This document shows, in pieces, positions 20,701-29,149 of a stretch of 64,000 nucleotides of DNA. The position numbers were made by a program, and so were the translations under genes. Every line of letters starts with the position of its first letter. Position 1 is the stretch's first letter. The notes under the pieces were generated by a model, which was not told the DNA's origin, did not search any database, and saw nothing but the letters and a program-made list of their open reading frames with translations. The DNA comes from Nostoc sp. MS1 (GTDB lineage: Bacteria > Cyanobacteriota > Cyanobacteriia > Cyanobacteriales > Nostocaceae): contig NZ_AP023442.1 of the NCBI RefSeq assembly GCF_019976755.1, forward strand, positions 1-64,000, in the 5' to 3' direction.

Positions 20701-22700
20701 CGTAACCCCACTTGAGCAGCTTGCATTTCCATTGATTTTCGCAGTTCTGAAACGTTCATCGGCGCAATTAATTTTTGCCTCGCTTCCATTAACTCTTTGA
20801 GTTTTTGGTAAGGCGCACATTCTCCCCAAAAGTCTGCTCGCATGGTAATTACAACCTTTTGCTGCTGACTCAGGCTTAACACTTGCTCGATAAAGGTGAG
20901 GCGTTGAGCTTCATCAGTGCAGAGGGTGAATAGTTCTTCAAATTGGTCAATTACTAAGATTAGGGATTGACCTAACCTCCTAACCCCCTTTTCTTCAAGG
21001 GAAGGTGGAATTTGTAGAGACGTTTCATAAAACGTTTCTACATTGGTAGGGGAGAGGTTTGGAGAGGGGTTTTCTAAATAAGGTGATAGATTTATTTGCA
21101 GTTGTTCGTTGGGATTGCTACTTGGGGTCATGTAAGCGATCGCCAAATTTGGCTGCTGTTGTTGTAAAGTCGGAATCAACCCCGCTAGTACCAATGAAGA
21201 TTTACCACTCCCAGAAGCACCTAACACCGCTAAAAAGTTGTGTTCAGTCAGCTTTTGTTGCAGTTGGGTAATTAATTCGTCACGCCCAAAAAAGAACTCG
21301 CGGTTTTCTTGGCGGAACGGATACAAGCCCAAAAAGGGACAGCGAGAATCATAATTTGGTGGTTGCTGATCTAAAGCCAGCGCATGAAAGCTGATATCTA
21401 TGGCTTCATCGCAGAGATTGTCTATTTCAGTTAAAACCTGCTCTCGTTCTTGACGCGCTTGCTTGCTCAAGGCGGCGACATCTGCAACTATAATGTTTCT
21501 CAGCTTTTGTGCTTGCTCCTCAAATGGATGGGAGAGTACAGGCGATCGCTGTAACAGCAACTTTTTCAGACGTTCCAAGCCATACTCAATTTCAGAGTTA
21601 GTCAGTTCGCGGTCGAGTTGATCGCTGAATAAGGGTCTTGCACCTAAACGACTGAACAAAGCCGGGACAGTAATATCACCGCGCTCGGCTAAACTAGCTG
21701 TGGCTTCATGCAGTGCTATATCAACCTCTCCCGATGCTTTGAGTTGCCGATAAAAGTTTTCTGCTAATACCTGGGCTGTTTTAATTGTTACCTTATCGGT
21801 CATTGCCACCACCGCAGGCATACCTAAATCCCGCACCAAGCGTTGGGCTAATCCTCCCAATCCACCCTCTACTCCAGGACTGGCACTTTCGCAAGCACAG
21901 AGAAAAGCAAAATGCGGTAATCCTCTAGCTCCCCGTAGAGGGTCTAGACGTTCTAGCAAGCGTGTTGCTGTGACTGGCTCAACTGTATTATCAGCTTTTG
22001 CCCAGTAGAGGACAGTTTCGCCGTCATCCATCAGCTTACCGTGACAGACAAAATGCAGTATGGTGTACTGCTTTGTCCGATCTGTGAGTTGAGAACAGAG
22101 TGCGTCGAGAGTTGGGGGAGCAATCGCACCTTCCACTGTTGCCAAGACATCTGTTGGGATATTTCCTAAAGCAGTTTGTACACTGTCAACCGTATCCTTA
22201 ACATCAAAAGCAGCTAAATTATACCTTTGTACATCCAAGGGGCTAGCGACTAAAAGCAACGCTCGCAAATCACGCCGTCCAATTGGGGGAAAGCGGCGAT
22301 CGGTAATTGCAGGGATGTAGAAAGAAAAAGGCGATCGCTGTTCCAGTGCTAACAACTGCCAGTTACCATCAATTGGGGCGCAGAGCCTTTCCCAACGCCA
22401 AAATTTTAGTTCGCTGTCTGCTGCTTCGATAAACAGCAGAACCCGCAGTGGGTCTTCACTCTCCCGCAAAGCACTAACAAAAGCATCACGTATTTGACCC
22501 TGAAACAACGCTTTGCCCAAGACTGTACCATAGTCCTTCGGTCTTCCTAGCAGACTTGTCAATTGCTGAACATCCTCTAGAGTAACTACTAGAGTTCCTT
22601 CACTGCGAATTGGTAGCAGTTCACCAGGGCGACTATGTTCTGCAACAATCGGCCAGCGATCGCCTGATTTGCGTTGGATGGTAATCTCAAAGGTGTTCAT
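17799..22700 (-). CDS. CHAT protease - STAND ATPase - TM - 14 WD40 repeats (paralogue 1)
   Basis: A 1633-residue NLR-like protein. The CHAT caspase-fold protease (about 120-350) has its His in LHFVCHGK (near 217) and Cys in FLCACESA (near 269). A STAND (nSTAND1-type) ATPase follows with FFFGRDEL, Walker A LGASGSGKSSLV near 498 and Walker B LVIDQFEELF near 586. A predicted membrane segment (GIASFSILGLIVTASFGLVA, near 915-935) precedes a C-terminal array of 14 WD40 repeats with consensus SVVFSPDGKTLASAS..TVKIW. Fourteen repeats would make two seven-bladed propellers. Expected logic: the WD40 part senses a ligand, the ATPase oligomerises and the protease fires. It starts 12 bp after its paralogue's stop. 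About 35 extra residues before Walker B come from a dispersed repeat. Confidence 0.88.
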   Translation of the reverse strand: MNTFEITIQRKSGDRWPIVAEHSRPGELLPIRSEGTLVVTLEDVQQLTSLLGRPKDYGTVLGKALFQGQIRDAFVSALRESEDPLRVLLFIEAADSELKFWRWERLCAPIDGNWQLLALEQRSPFSFYIPAITDRRFPPIGRRDLRALLLVASPLDVQRYNLAAFDVKDTVDSVQTALGNIPTDVLATVEGAIAPPTLDALCSQLTDRTKQYTILHFVCHGKLMDDGETVLYWAKADNTVEPVTATRLLERLDPLRGARGLPHFAFLCACESASPGVEGGLGGLAQRLVRDLGMPAVVAMTDKVTIKTAQVLAENFYRQLKASGEVDIALHEATASLAERGDITVPALFSRLGARPLFSDQLDRELTNSEIEYGLERLKKLLLQRSPVLSHPFEEQAQKLRNIIVADVAALSKQARQEREQVLTEIDNLCDEAIDISFHALALDQQPPNYDSRCPFLGLYPFRQENREFFFGRDELITQLQQKLTEHNFLAVLGASGSGKSSLVLAGLIPTLQQQQPNLAIAYMTPSSNPNEQLQINLSPYLENPSPNLSPTNVETFYETSLQIPPSLEEKGVRRLGQSLILVIDQFEELFTLCTDEAQRLTFIEQVLSLSQQQKVVITMRADFWGECAPYQKLKELMEARQKLIAPMNVSELRKSMEMQAAQVGLRFEAGLSNTILDDVQGEPGAMPLLQHALLELWKRRHGRWLRCVEYEAIGGVKKAISQTADAVYNGLSSQQQEQVRNIFVRLTRLDEETVQGEKRRDTRRRVELEELVPVDCDLGLTKNLVQQLAGEGARLVVTSVNESTNREEVEVAHEALIRYWHRLQNWLNENRSNLQLREKIRQAALDWNQSQQKEDYLQLRGGRLDDAQMLFTQRLLNKLEADYVKACIDLRLRQEKEKEVRRRREINTARGIASFSILGLIVTASFGLVAWQKSQQTELAKADSLGQSSISLFNSRQEFDALFEGMKAGKILEKQKANQPLITAALQNVYNVREQNRLIQHQGAVNSVVFSPDGKTIASASDDNTVRIWDTEGKLLYTLTESKSSVYSVVFSPDGKILASGDFDGNVRIWDTEGKLLHAYPAQKSAVYSVVFSPDGKTLASGSKNGEIIIRNIEDKLPQIFDSGQRSVNSVVFSPDGKTLASGGGDGTVKIWNINGKLLSTFINNTYYCSKSQDTKKCTRSPYPLKSVVFSPDGKTLAYGSFDGSVKILEWDKTKWKLKYYRYYKNAVKSVVFSPDGKTIALASYDNTVKVWDLAAKKEKPPLTGHQDVVNSVAFSPDSKTLASASRDKTIRIWNIQAQPPHTFIEHRGTVKSVVFSPDGKTLASASDDKTVKIWDTEGNILSTLYGYQGGVTSVKYSPDGKIIASASDDKTLRVWNIERQKLYTFYGHQDGIESVVFSPDSKTIASGSKDKSIRIWNTEGKLLNTFYGHTKGVNSVVFSPDGKILASASDDGNVKIWNSEDGKWNSENSKEQKIKNPIKYQCNEETNCSIRSVAFSPDGKTFASAGDDKTVRTWDRQGKPLNTFYGHTGSVNSVVFSPDGETIASGSSDETIRIWNTEGKLLQTLTGHTGSVNSVVFSPNGKKLASASDDTTVILWDWDLDILMKNACNLMQNYINNQKNEKLCNGITNTQ
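21014..21041 (-). repeat. dispersed hairpin repeat inserted in frame in the CHAT-STAND gene
   Basis: GTAGAGACGTTT and AAACGTTTCTAC (one mismatch) form a hairpin with a 4-nt loop. It sits in a segment (about 20970-21095) that adds codons for NPSPNLSPTNVETFYETS and flanking residues. The paralogue at 22713 lacks these residues between its equivalents of LQ and LVIDQFEELF. The surrounding CTCCCC/GGGGAG-rich sequence is also of intergenic-repeat type. Confidence 0.65.
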
Positions 22701-22712
22701 TACTGAAATACG

Positions 22713-25700
22713 CTAATTTTTTTGTATAATGTCGCAGAGATGGCGATCGCTTTTACTAATATTAGCACTAGGGTTGTTCAAATAGTCGTGCATCCAATCA
22801 CACCCGTAAGTAAGTAGCTGTTTCAGATTCAAATTTTCCTGCCAATTCCACAGAATCACAGTCCGATCAAAGCTTGCTGAAGCAAGAGTTTTGCCATCAG
22901 GGCTGAAAGCGACTCCCAAAACTGCATCCTGATGTCCTGGCAAAGTTTTCAGTAAAGTGCCGTCAATATTCCAGAGTTTGACTGTCTTATCTGCACTTGC
23001 TGAAGCAAGAGTTTTGCCATCAGGGCTGAAAGCGACTCCCAAAACTGCATCCTGATGTCCTGGCAAAATTTTTAGTAAAGTACCATCAGTATTCCAGAGC
23101 TTGATCGTTCCATCATTATTTGCAGAGGCAAGGATCTGATCTTTAGGGCTGAAACTGACACCCCAAATTGGATAATTCTCTTGATCCAAAGTTTTTAGCA
23201 ACTTCCCGTCAGCACTATTAAACAATTGTAATTTTCCGTCTACAGATGCTGTGGCTATTATTTGACTGTCAGGGCTAAAACTCACTCCTTTCACTTCAAA
23301 CTGATTAATTTCGCCCTTATGTCCTTCTAACTGTCTTAAAAAAGTGCCATCTGAATTCCAAATTTGTACTTGCCTATCCCCCGCAGCTGTGGCAATCATC
23401 TGTCCATTAGGACTGAAAGCGACTGCGGTAATCGGCCCAAAATGCCATTGTCCAGTTTTCTGTACGGTTCCATCTGGGTTCCAAAGAGTAAGCCAACCAT
23501 GTCCATTTGTGGTTGCAATAGTCTTTCCATCAGGGCTAAACGCAACTGCATACACTTGATCTTTATGCAAAAGAGTTTTCAGAGCAGTACCACCTAGCTG
23601 CCAAATTTTGACAATTCCATCATCACTTGCCGAGGCAATAGTCTTACCATCATGACTGAAAGCAACTGAGCGAACAGAACTCTGATGTCCAATAAAGGTT
23701 GTGAGCAATGTACCATTCTGTTGACTGTCTTTCTGCCAGAGTTTGACTGTATTATCATTGCTTGCCGAGGCAATTATCCGACCGTCGGGGCTGAAACTGA
23801 GTCCCCAAATTGCATCATCATGTCCTAGAAATGTGTTGTATAAAGTACCGTCGATATTCCAGAGTTTGACTGTTTTATTCACACCTCCCGTGGCCAACAT
23901 CTTTCCATCAGGACTAAAGATTAGGGCGTTAACCTGGTTTGGATACCCAACATCAAGCTTTTTGTGCCATGTGCCATTACTTTTCCAGAGTGTAGCCCCA
24001 TACCAACCCCCAGCAGCAACCATCTGTCCGTCGGAGCTAATACTGACAGATTGTTGCAAACCCATATCTCCTTCTAAGGTGTTTATGAGGGTGTTGTTTT
24101 CTAAATTCCAGAGTTGTATGATTCCGACTTTATCTTGATTAGCTGTGACAAGAATCTTGCCATCGGCTTTAAAAGCGAGTGCAGCTATGGGCCCAAGCTG
24201 CGTTTTTAAGCTCTTGAGGGGTTGATCCCCCACCAGACTCAATAGTAAAACGCGATCGCCAGAGGCCAAAGCCATAATCTTCTGAGTAGGGTTAAATGCG
24301 ACACTTGAAATCTGGAGCGGGGTTAACCTTACTCCCTGTCTAAACGTAACAACTAAGCGACCTTTAAAATCTAAAGCCAGTATCTGCTCATTATCACCCG
24401 AAGCAACTACTGGCACATCAGCTTTTTGGCCATTGTTAGTAGGAATTGCAATTTTTCGACCGTTATGAGGCCAGGGAATCGTCGTACCATCTGGTTTCCA
24501 GAGTTGCACCGTGCCATCTAAACTTTGAGTAACAATCATCGGGTCATCAGCACTAAATACCACTGGAGCAAGTTGACTTTTTACCTGGAAGCGATTACTT
24601 TCTTTAACCTCAGAAAACACATTTTGTAGTGTTCCTCTGACTTGATTTCCTAAATCAGCGTCAGGCCAGATTGCTTGCCAGAATGAATGTTGAAACTTTT
24701 TGCCTGTCTGCAAACCTTCTGTCACTGCCTCTAATTCTTGGTGGGAGAGTAAAAGTGCTTTTGAGGATGCACTTAAAGCCTTAATTTGACCAATTTCTGC
24801 TTCTCTCCATTGAAAAACTGCAAATAAAGCGAATCCAAGCAAGCTCAAAATAGTTATCCAAGCAATTCGCCACTTTTGTTGATGTTGACGCTGGCGCAAC
24901 TCCACACAAGCATCGACATACTCAGTCTCAAGTTTATTTAAAAAATCAGGTTGCTTAGATAGCATTTGTGCGTCGTCTAATCGTCCACCCTGAAGTTCTA
25001 AATACTCTTCTTTGCGCTGACTCTGATTCCAATCCAGTGCTGCATCACGAATTTTCTCACGCAGTTGCAAATAAATCCGGTTCTCGTTCAACCAGTTTTG
25101 CAACCTCGGCCAATAACGAATTAAAGCTTCATGAGCAACTTCAACTTCCTCTCGATGAGTGCTGCTATTTACACAAGTAACTACCAACCGCGCACCTTCA
25201 CCTGCTAACTTTTCCACCAGCTTTTTGATTTGTGCCTGCTCTCCACCAACTGGCACTAATTCTTCTAACTCCACTCGCCGTCGCGTATCCCGTTGTTTAT
25301 CACCCTGTACAGTTTCTTCATCCAAACGGGTTAAGCGCACAAAGATATTGCGTACTTGTTCTTTTTCGTGCGGTGATAAATTGTTATAAAAAGTATCAGC
25401 AGTCTGAGAAATTGCCCCTTTCACACCACCAATAGCTTTGTACTGCTCACACCGCAACCATCTTCCCTGTCGCCGATTCCACAACTCAAACAATGCGTGT
25501 TGCAGTAGAGGCATCGCTCCTGGTTCTCCTTCAACTTCATCTACAATGGAATTACACAAACCAGCTTCAAAGCGCAAACCTACCTTTGCAGCCTGCATCT
25601 CCATTGCGCTGCGTAACTCCTTTGAGTCCATAGGTGCAACTAGTTCTTGTCTAGCCTGCATCATTTCTTTGAGTTTGGGATAAAACGCACACTCTCCCCA

Positions 25701-27473
25701 AAAGTCTGCCCGCATAGTAATCACCCCTTTTTGCTGCTGGCTCAGACTGATTAATTGTTCAATGAATTTTCGTCTTTGCGCTTCATCACTACAGAGAGTG
25801 AACAATTCTTCAAACTGGTCTATCACCAATACAAAATCCTGGCTTTGAAATGTTAATAGACTTGTTTGTAGTGCAGCAATTGGTTCACTAGTGGGTGTCA
25901 TGTAAGCCATCTGGAGGTTTGGCTGCTGGCTTTGTAGTGCTGGGATTAATCCTGCCAAGACTACGGATGATTTACCACTACCAGAATCACCCAACACAGG
26001 TAAAAAATTGTCTTGCGCCAGCTTTTGTTGTAGTTTTGCAGTCAACTGCTCCCGCCCAAAGAAAAACTCCCGGTTTTCCAAGCGGAACGGCTTCAATCCT
26101 TGAAAAGGACAGCGTGAGTCATAGGCTGGTGGTTCTTCTGTACCCAATGCCAAAGCTGGAAAACTCAAATCCAAGACTTCGCTACATATCTTATTCACTG
26201 TATCCAAAGCCTGCTGCTGTTCTTGCAGTGCCTCTTTGGTTTCAGTACCTAACGTTCTATTCAGCACTGTTATTTGCTGATTCAATTCATCGGACAGTAT
26301 TGGCGCACGTTCTGGTAGTAATTTTGCCAAATAATCTAAACCATACTTGATTTCCTTGGGTGTAAGCGGGCGGTCTGGAGTATCGCTAAATAGCGATCGC
26401 CCTCCCAAACGGCTAAAAAGTGCGGGAACAGTGATGTCATACCTGCCCTGCAATCCTGCTGTAGCTTCGCTCAATGCTAAATCTACATTGCCATGTACTC
26501 TCAATTTTTGATAAAAAGTGGTAGCTAAAGCTTGAGCAGTTTTTATACTAATTTTCTCCGTCATTGCCACGACGGCAGGTATACCCAATTCTCTAACTAA
26601 GCGTTGTGCTAGTCCCCCCATTGCTCCTGTTGCTTCTGCTGTATTACTCGCACTTTCGCAAGTGGACAAAAAAGCAAAATGCGGTGCGCGGCGTAAGTTA
26701 GTCAACTTGTCGATTAAGGTAGTGCCATTGACTGGTGCAACTTGATTATCATCGGTTGCCAAATAAAGTGCAGTTTCTTTATTAGATAACAACTTACCGT
26801 GGCAGACGAAGTGGATTAAGGTATAGTATTTTTCATCATTAGTAAGACACTGCATCAGTGCGTCTAAGGTGGGCGGCCCTACTGCTCCATCAACTGTTGC
26901 TAACACGTCAGTTGGAATGTCTCCAAGGGCAGCTTTAACACTAGCTACCGCCGCCTCTACATCAAAGTCTTCTAGTTGAAATTTTCCTAGTCCAGATGGG
27001 CTGGCAGCTACAACCAGTGCCTGCAAGTCCCGTCGTCCAATGGCAGGGAAAAGCTGCTCTGTAATTGTGGGAATGTACAGAGAAAAAGGTGTCCTTTGAT
27101 TGAGAAATAGAAAATCCCAGTCTCCATCTAAAGGAGAGCAGAGTTTTTGCCACTGTAATTCCTTGAGGTCATTAGCTTCGACGTATAGCAATACATGAAG
27201 ATATTTCTCAGTGTTTTTGCTATCTTCAAGACTTGCCAAAGCTTGAATGAAAGCATCACGTATGCCATCATTAAATAGTATTTTGCCTAATATTGTGCCG
27301 TACTTTCTTGGCTGGGAGCTTAATGTCCTGAGTGCGACAAGATCATCTTCACTATTAATGTTAAGGATACCTTGACGGCTGATAGGAACAAGTTGACCTA
27401 GTTTGGTATGTTGGACAACTACAGGCCAGCTATCTTGATATTTACGTTGAATTGTAATTTCAAAGATATTCAT
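22713..27473 (-). CDS. CHAT protease - STAND ATPase - TM - WD40 (paralogue 2)
   Basis: A 1586-residue paralogue of the neighbouring gene with the same N-terminus (MNIFEITIQRK) and layout. CHAT catalytic residues are in LIHFVCHGK (His near 225) and FLSTCESA (Cys near 271), where the usual ACES has become TCES. The STAND ATPase has Walker A LGDSGSGKSSVV near 495 and Walker B LVIDQFEELF near 550. A TM segment lies near 868-888. About 14 WD40 units follow; the first five are diverged and the last nine conserved. The final two are almost identical in DNA. The ATG overlaps the upstream peptidase stop by 4 bp (ATGA), showing translational coupling. Confidence 0.88.
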   Translation of the reverse strand: MNIFEITIQRKYQDSWPVVVQHTKLGQLVPISRQGILNINSEDDLVALRTLSSQPRKYGTILGKILFNDGIRDAFIQALASLEDSKNTEKYLHVLLYVEANDLKELQWQKLCSPLDGDWDFLFLNQRTPFSLYIPTITEQLFPAIGRRDLQALVVAASPSGLGKFQLEDFDVEAAVASVKAALGDIPTDVLATVDGAVGPPTLDALMQCLTNDEKYYTLIHFVCHGKLLSNKETALYLATDDNQVAPVNGTTLIDKLTNLRRAPHFAFLSTCESASNTAEATGAMGGLAQRLVRELGIPAVVAMTEKISIKTAQALATTFYQKLRVHGNVDLALSEATAGLQGRYDITVPALFSRLGGRSLFSDTPDRPLTPKEIKYGLDYLAKLLPERAPILSDELNQQITVLNRTLGTETKEALQEQQQALDTVNKICSEVLDLSFPALALGTEEPPAYDSRCPFQGLKPFRLENREFFFGREQLTAKLQQKLAQDNFLPVLGDSGSGKSSVVLAGLIPALQSQQPNLQMAYMTPTSEPIAALQTSLLTFQSQDFVLVIDQFEELFTLCSDEAQRRKFIEQLISLSQQQKGVITMRADFWGECAFYPKLKEMMQARQELVAPMDSKELRSAMEMQAAKVGLRFEAGLCNSIVDEVEGEPGAMPLLQHALFELWNRRQGRWLRCEQYKAIGGVKGAISQTADTFYNNLSPHEKEQVRNIFVRLTRLDEETVQGDKQRDTRRRVELEELVPVGGEQAQIKKLVEKLAGEGARLVVTCVNSSTHREEVEVAHEALIRYWPRLQNWLNENRIYLQLREKIRDAALDWNQSQRKEEYLELQGGRLDDAQMLSKQPDFLNKLETEYVDACVELRQRQHQQKWRIAWITILSLLGFALFAVFQWREAEIGQIKALSASSKALLLSHQELEAVTEGLQTGKKFQHSFWQAIWPDADLGNQVRGTLQNVFSEVKESNRFQVKSQLAPVVFSADDPMIVTQSLDGTVQLWKPDGTTIPWPHNGRKIAIPTNNGQKADVPVVASGDNEQILALDFKGRLVVTFRQGVRLTPLQISSVAFNPTQKIMALASGDRVLLLSLVGDQPLKSLKTQLGPIAALAFKADGKILVTANQDKVGIIQLWNLENNTLINTLEGDMGLQQSVSISSDGQMVAAGGWYGATLWKSNGTWHKKLDVGYPNQVNALIFSPDGKMLATGGVNKTVKLWNIDGTLYNTFLGHDDAIWGLSFSPDGRIIASASNDNTVKLWQKDSQQNGTLLTTFIGHQSSVRSVAFSHDGKTIASASDDGIVKIWQLGGTALKTLLHKDQVYAVAFSPDGKTIATTNGHGWLTLWNPDGTVQKTGQWHFGPITAVAFSPNGQMIATAAGDRQVQIWNSDGTFLRQLEGHKGEINQFEVKGVSFSPDSQIIATASVDGKLQLFNSADGKLLKTLDQENYPIWGVSFSPKDQILASANNDGTIKLWNTDGTLLKILPGHQDAVLGVAFSPDGKTLASASADKTVKLWNIDGTLLKTLPGHQDAVLGVAFSPDGKTLASASFDRTVILWNWQENLNLKQLLTYGCDWMHDYLNNPSANISKSDRHLCDIIQKN
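22873..23067 (-). repeat. recent WD40 blade duplication with 72-bp identical stretches
   Basis: Bases 22873-22944 and 22996-23067 are identical over 72 bp, with a period of 123 bp (41 codons, one WD40 blade). Other blades in the same gene differ clearly, so this pair was duplicated or homogenised recently. Confidence 0.85.
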
Positions 27474-29119
27474 AATCTCAACGCCTGAAGTAAATTATTG
27501 ACGGCTGACACAGTTGCTTGAATTTGTTCAACTTCCAAGGCAGGGGCTTGCTGGACTTTTTCTAAAAAGGTTTCTAAAGATTTAATCAAATCTAACTTTG
27601 CTGGTTGTAATACAGATACTTCTGCTGTTGCAGGTACGGTTGGCAAGGTTACTTTTTCAATGATTGGTCGCTCCACAGCGTTTCCATCACCAACAGGTAG
27701 TCGCACTGCGGGGTCGCCAATAATTGTGTAACTCCGAGCATCATTGTTAGCTGTCCACATAGTAGCTATAGCTGAGTCATCAGCGATCGCACCAAATTTA
27801 ATTTCTTCTAGTTGAACACTCAGATCAGAGGAAAGTTCAGCATAACGCTGGTTGAAAAACTCCATAGCCGACCCCACAGGATGCCCTTCCATCAATCGTT
27901 TTAAAGCACTTTGGAAGACTTGCAACTGCGCTCCAGCCCTCTCCCACATAAAAGAATATCCCCAGGCTCGCTCGACATGACCAACTACAGCCAATGCCCC
28001 TCCTTGGGGATGACTCAACAAACGCCGTGGTAAAGAAGCCACAAAAGCACGCGGAGCAATAGTTGACCTTTCGCTAGTTGCTTTACGGTGGGCAAAATCA
28101 TCGAATTTAGGTGTACCAACACCATAGCAGGCAAAATGAATAGCGATTAATCCCAGCAAGTGATCGCTTACACTAATGTCATCCGCAGAAAAATAAAAAT
28201 CTTCGGGAATTTTTTCTCTCCATTGGAGTGGCCCAGGCCAATCTTGGCAGAGCAACCCCCCTTGGTGGTGTTCTTGTCGGGGGTCGCCATTCGGAAAACT
28301 CATCCCGTGACTCGCTGTAAATAACAAGCTAGGAGTTTGCCCCCCACCTAATAATTGCCCTAACCGAGCTTTTGTAGCCTCATCTTTAAGGATAGTTTGG
28401 ATATTCCAGCTTGCTTGGTCTTGGGCTATCCATTGGGCTAGGGGTTTAATTAGTTGGTCAGCACTGAGTTGAGTTGCTTGGTCGCCACTGTTCCGCACGC
28501 CGAAAAAACTAGCACTGCGGGGTAAGGAGAACTTACCTGTTTCTGCTTCGACAACGCTATGAGCATACTGAGCATATTCTGCTAATGTGTCAAAATAAAT
28601 TCGACCTACCGCATACTGCACATCAAGCTGGTATTGAAAGCTATAGGGAATAGTTTCTGGATCACCAACAATCAGTAGGTAGTAAGGCATCTTATCAGGG
28701 TCGGCAGGCCCTTGTCCTACTTGATGACGTGCCAAAAACTTAGTTTTCGTTTCACCCGGACGATACGCTTTAATGCCTATATACTCCTGATAATAATGTT
28801 CTTTGTTTTGGGTGGCTTGCTTTTGACGCAATTCTAACAATGGGCTTAGTGCTTCTTTAATTGCTGGGTCAGCATTATAAGCAAAGATTACTCCCCAACC
28901 AGTTTCTGCTAAATTTTTCGGGTCTACTCCTTCTATGGGTGCAAATTCTGGGTCTAATCCCTTAACGTGTAAATTTTTCCTTTGGAGTTCGCTAAGAAGT
29001 TCTAAATCTATTTCTTCACCCTGAGCAATTTGAGAAACTTGCATTGGTGTCAGTGGCGGAAGCGAATACTTACCAGTTACGCCATCAATTCCATTAAAAA
29101 ATAGCAATTCTTCACTCAT
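27470..29119 (-). CDS. C25/caspase-like cysteine peptidase
   Basis: The 549-residue protein looks like a stand-alone caspase-fold peptidase of the gingipain (C25) kind. It has a predicted catalytic His in FTASHGMSFPNGD (near 270) and Cys in AIHFACYGVGTPKFDDF (near 329), each after a hydrophobic strand as in clan CD enzymes. Earlier motifs include YYLLIVGDPETIPYSFQYQL and VGRIYFDT. The C-terminal 60 residues (PTVPATAEVSVLQPAKLDL) look like a helical adaptor. No signal peptide is seen, so it should act in the cytoplasm, unlike secreted gingipains. It lies between the alpha/beta hydrolase (30 bp away) and the CHAT-STAND gene (4-bp overlap), which suggests a proteolytic effector or substrate of that module. 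Confidence 0.75.
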   Translation of the reverse strand: MSEELLFFNGIDGVTGKYSLPPLTPMQVSQIAQGEEIDLELLSELQRKNLHVKGLDPEFAPIEGVDPKNLAETGWGVIFAYNADPAIKEALSPLLELRQKQATQNKEHYYQEYIGIKAYRPGETKTKFLARHQVGQGPADPDKMPYYLLIVGDPETIPYSFQYQLDVQYAVGRIYFDTLAEYAQYAHSVVEAETGKFSLPRSASFFGVRNSGDQATQLSADQLIKPLAQWIAQDQASWNIQTILKDEATKARLGQLLGGGQTPSLLFTASHGMSFPNGDPRQEHHQGGLLCQDWPGPLQWREKIPEDFYFSADDISVSDHLLGLIAIHFACYGVGTPKFDDFAHRKATSERSTIAPRAFVASLPRRLLSHPQGGALAVVGHVERAWGYSFMWERAGAQLQVFQSALKRLMEGHPVGSAMEFFNQRYAELSSDLSVQLEEIKFGAIADDSAIATMWTANNDARSYTIIGDPAVRLPVGDGNAVERPIIEKVTLPTVPATAEVSVLQPAKLDLIKSLETFLEKVQQAPALEVEQIQATVSAVNNLLQALRL

Positions 29120-29149
29120 AATTGGGCTATTCCTTTATTTTTGATTAAA

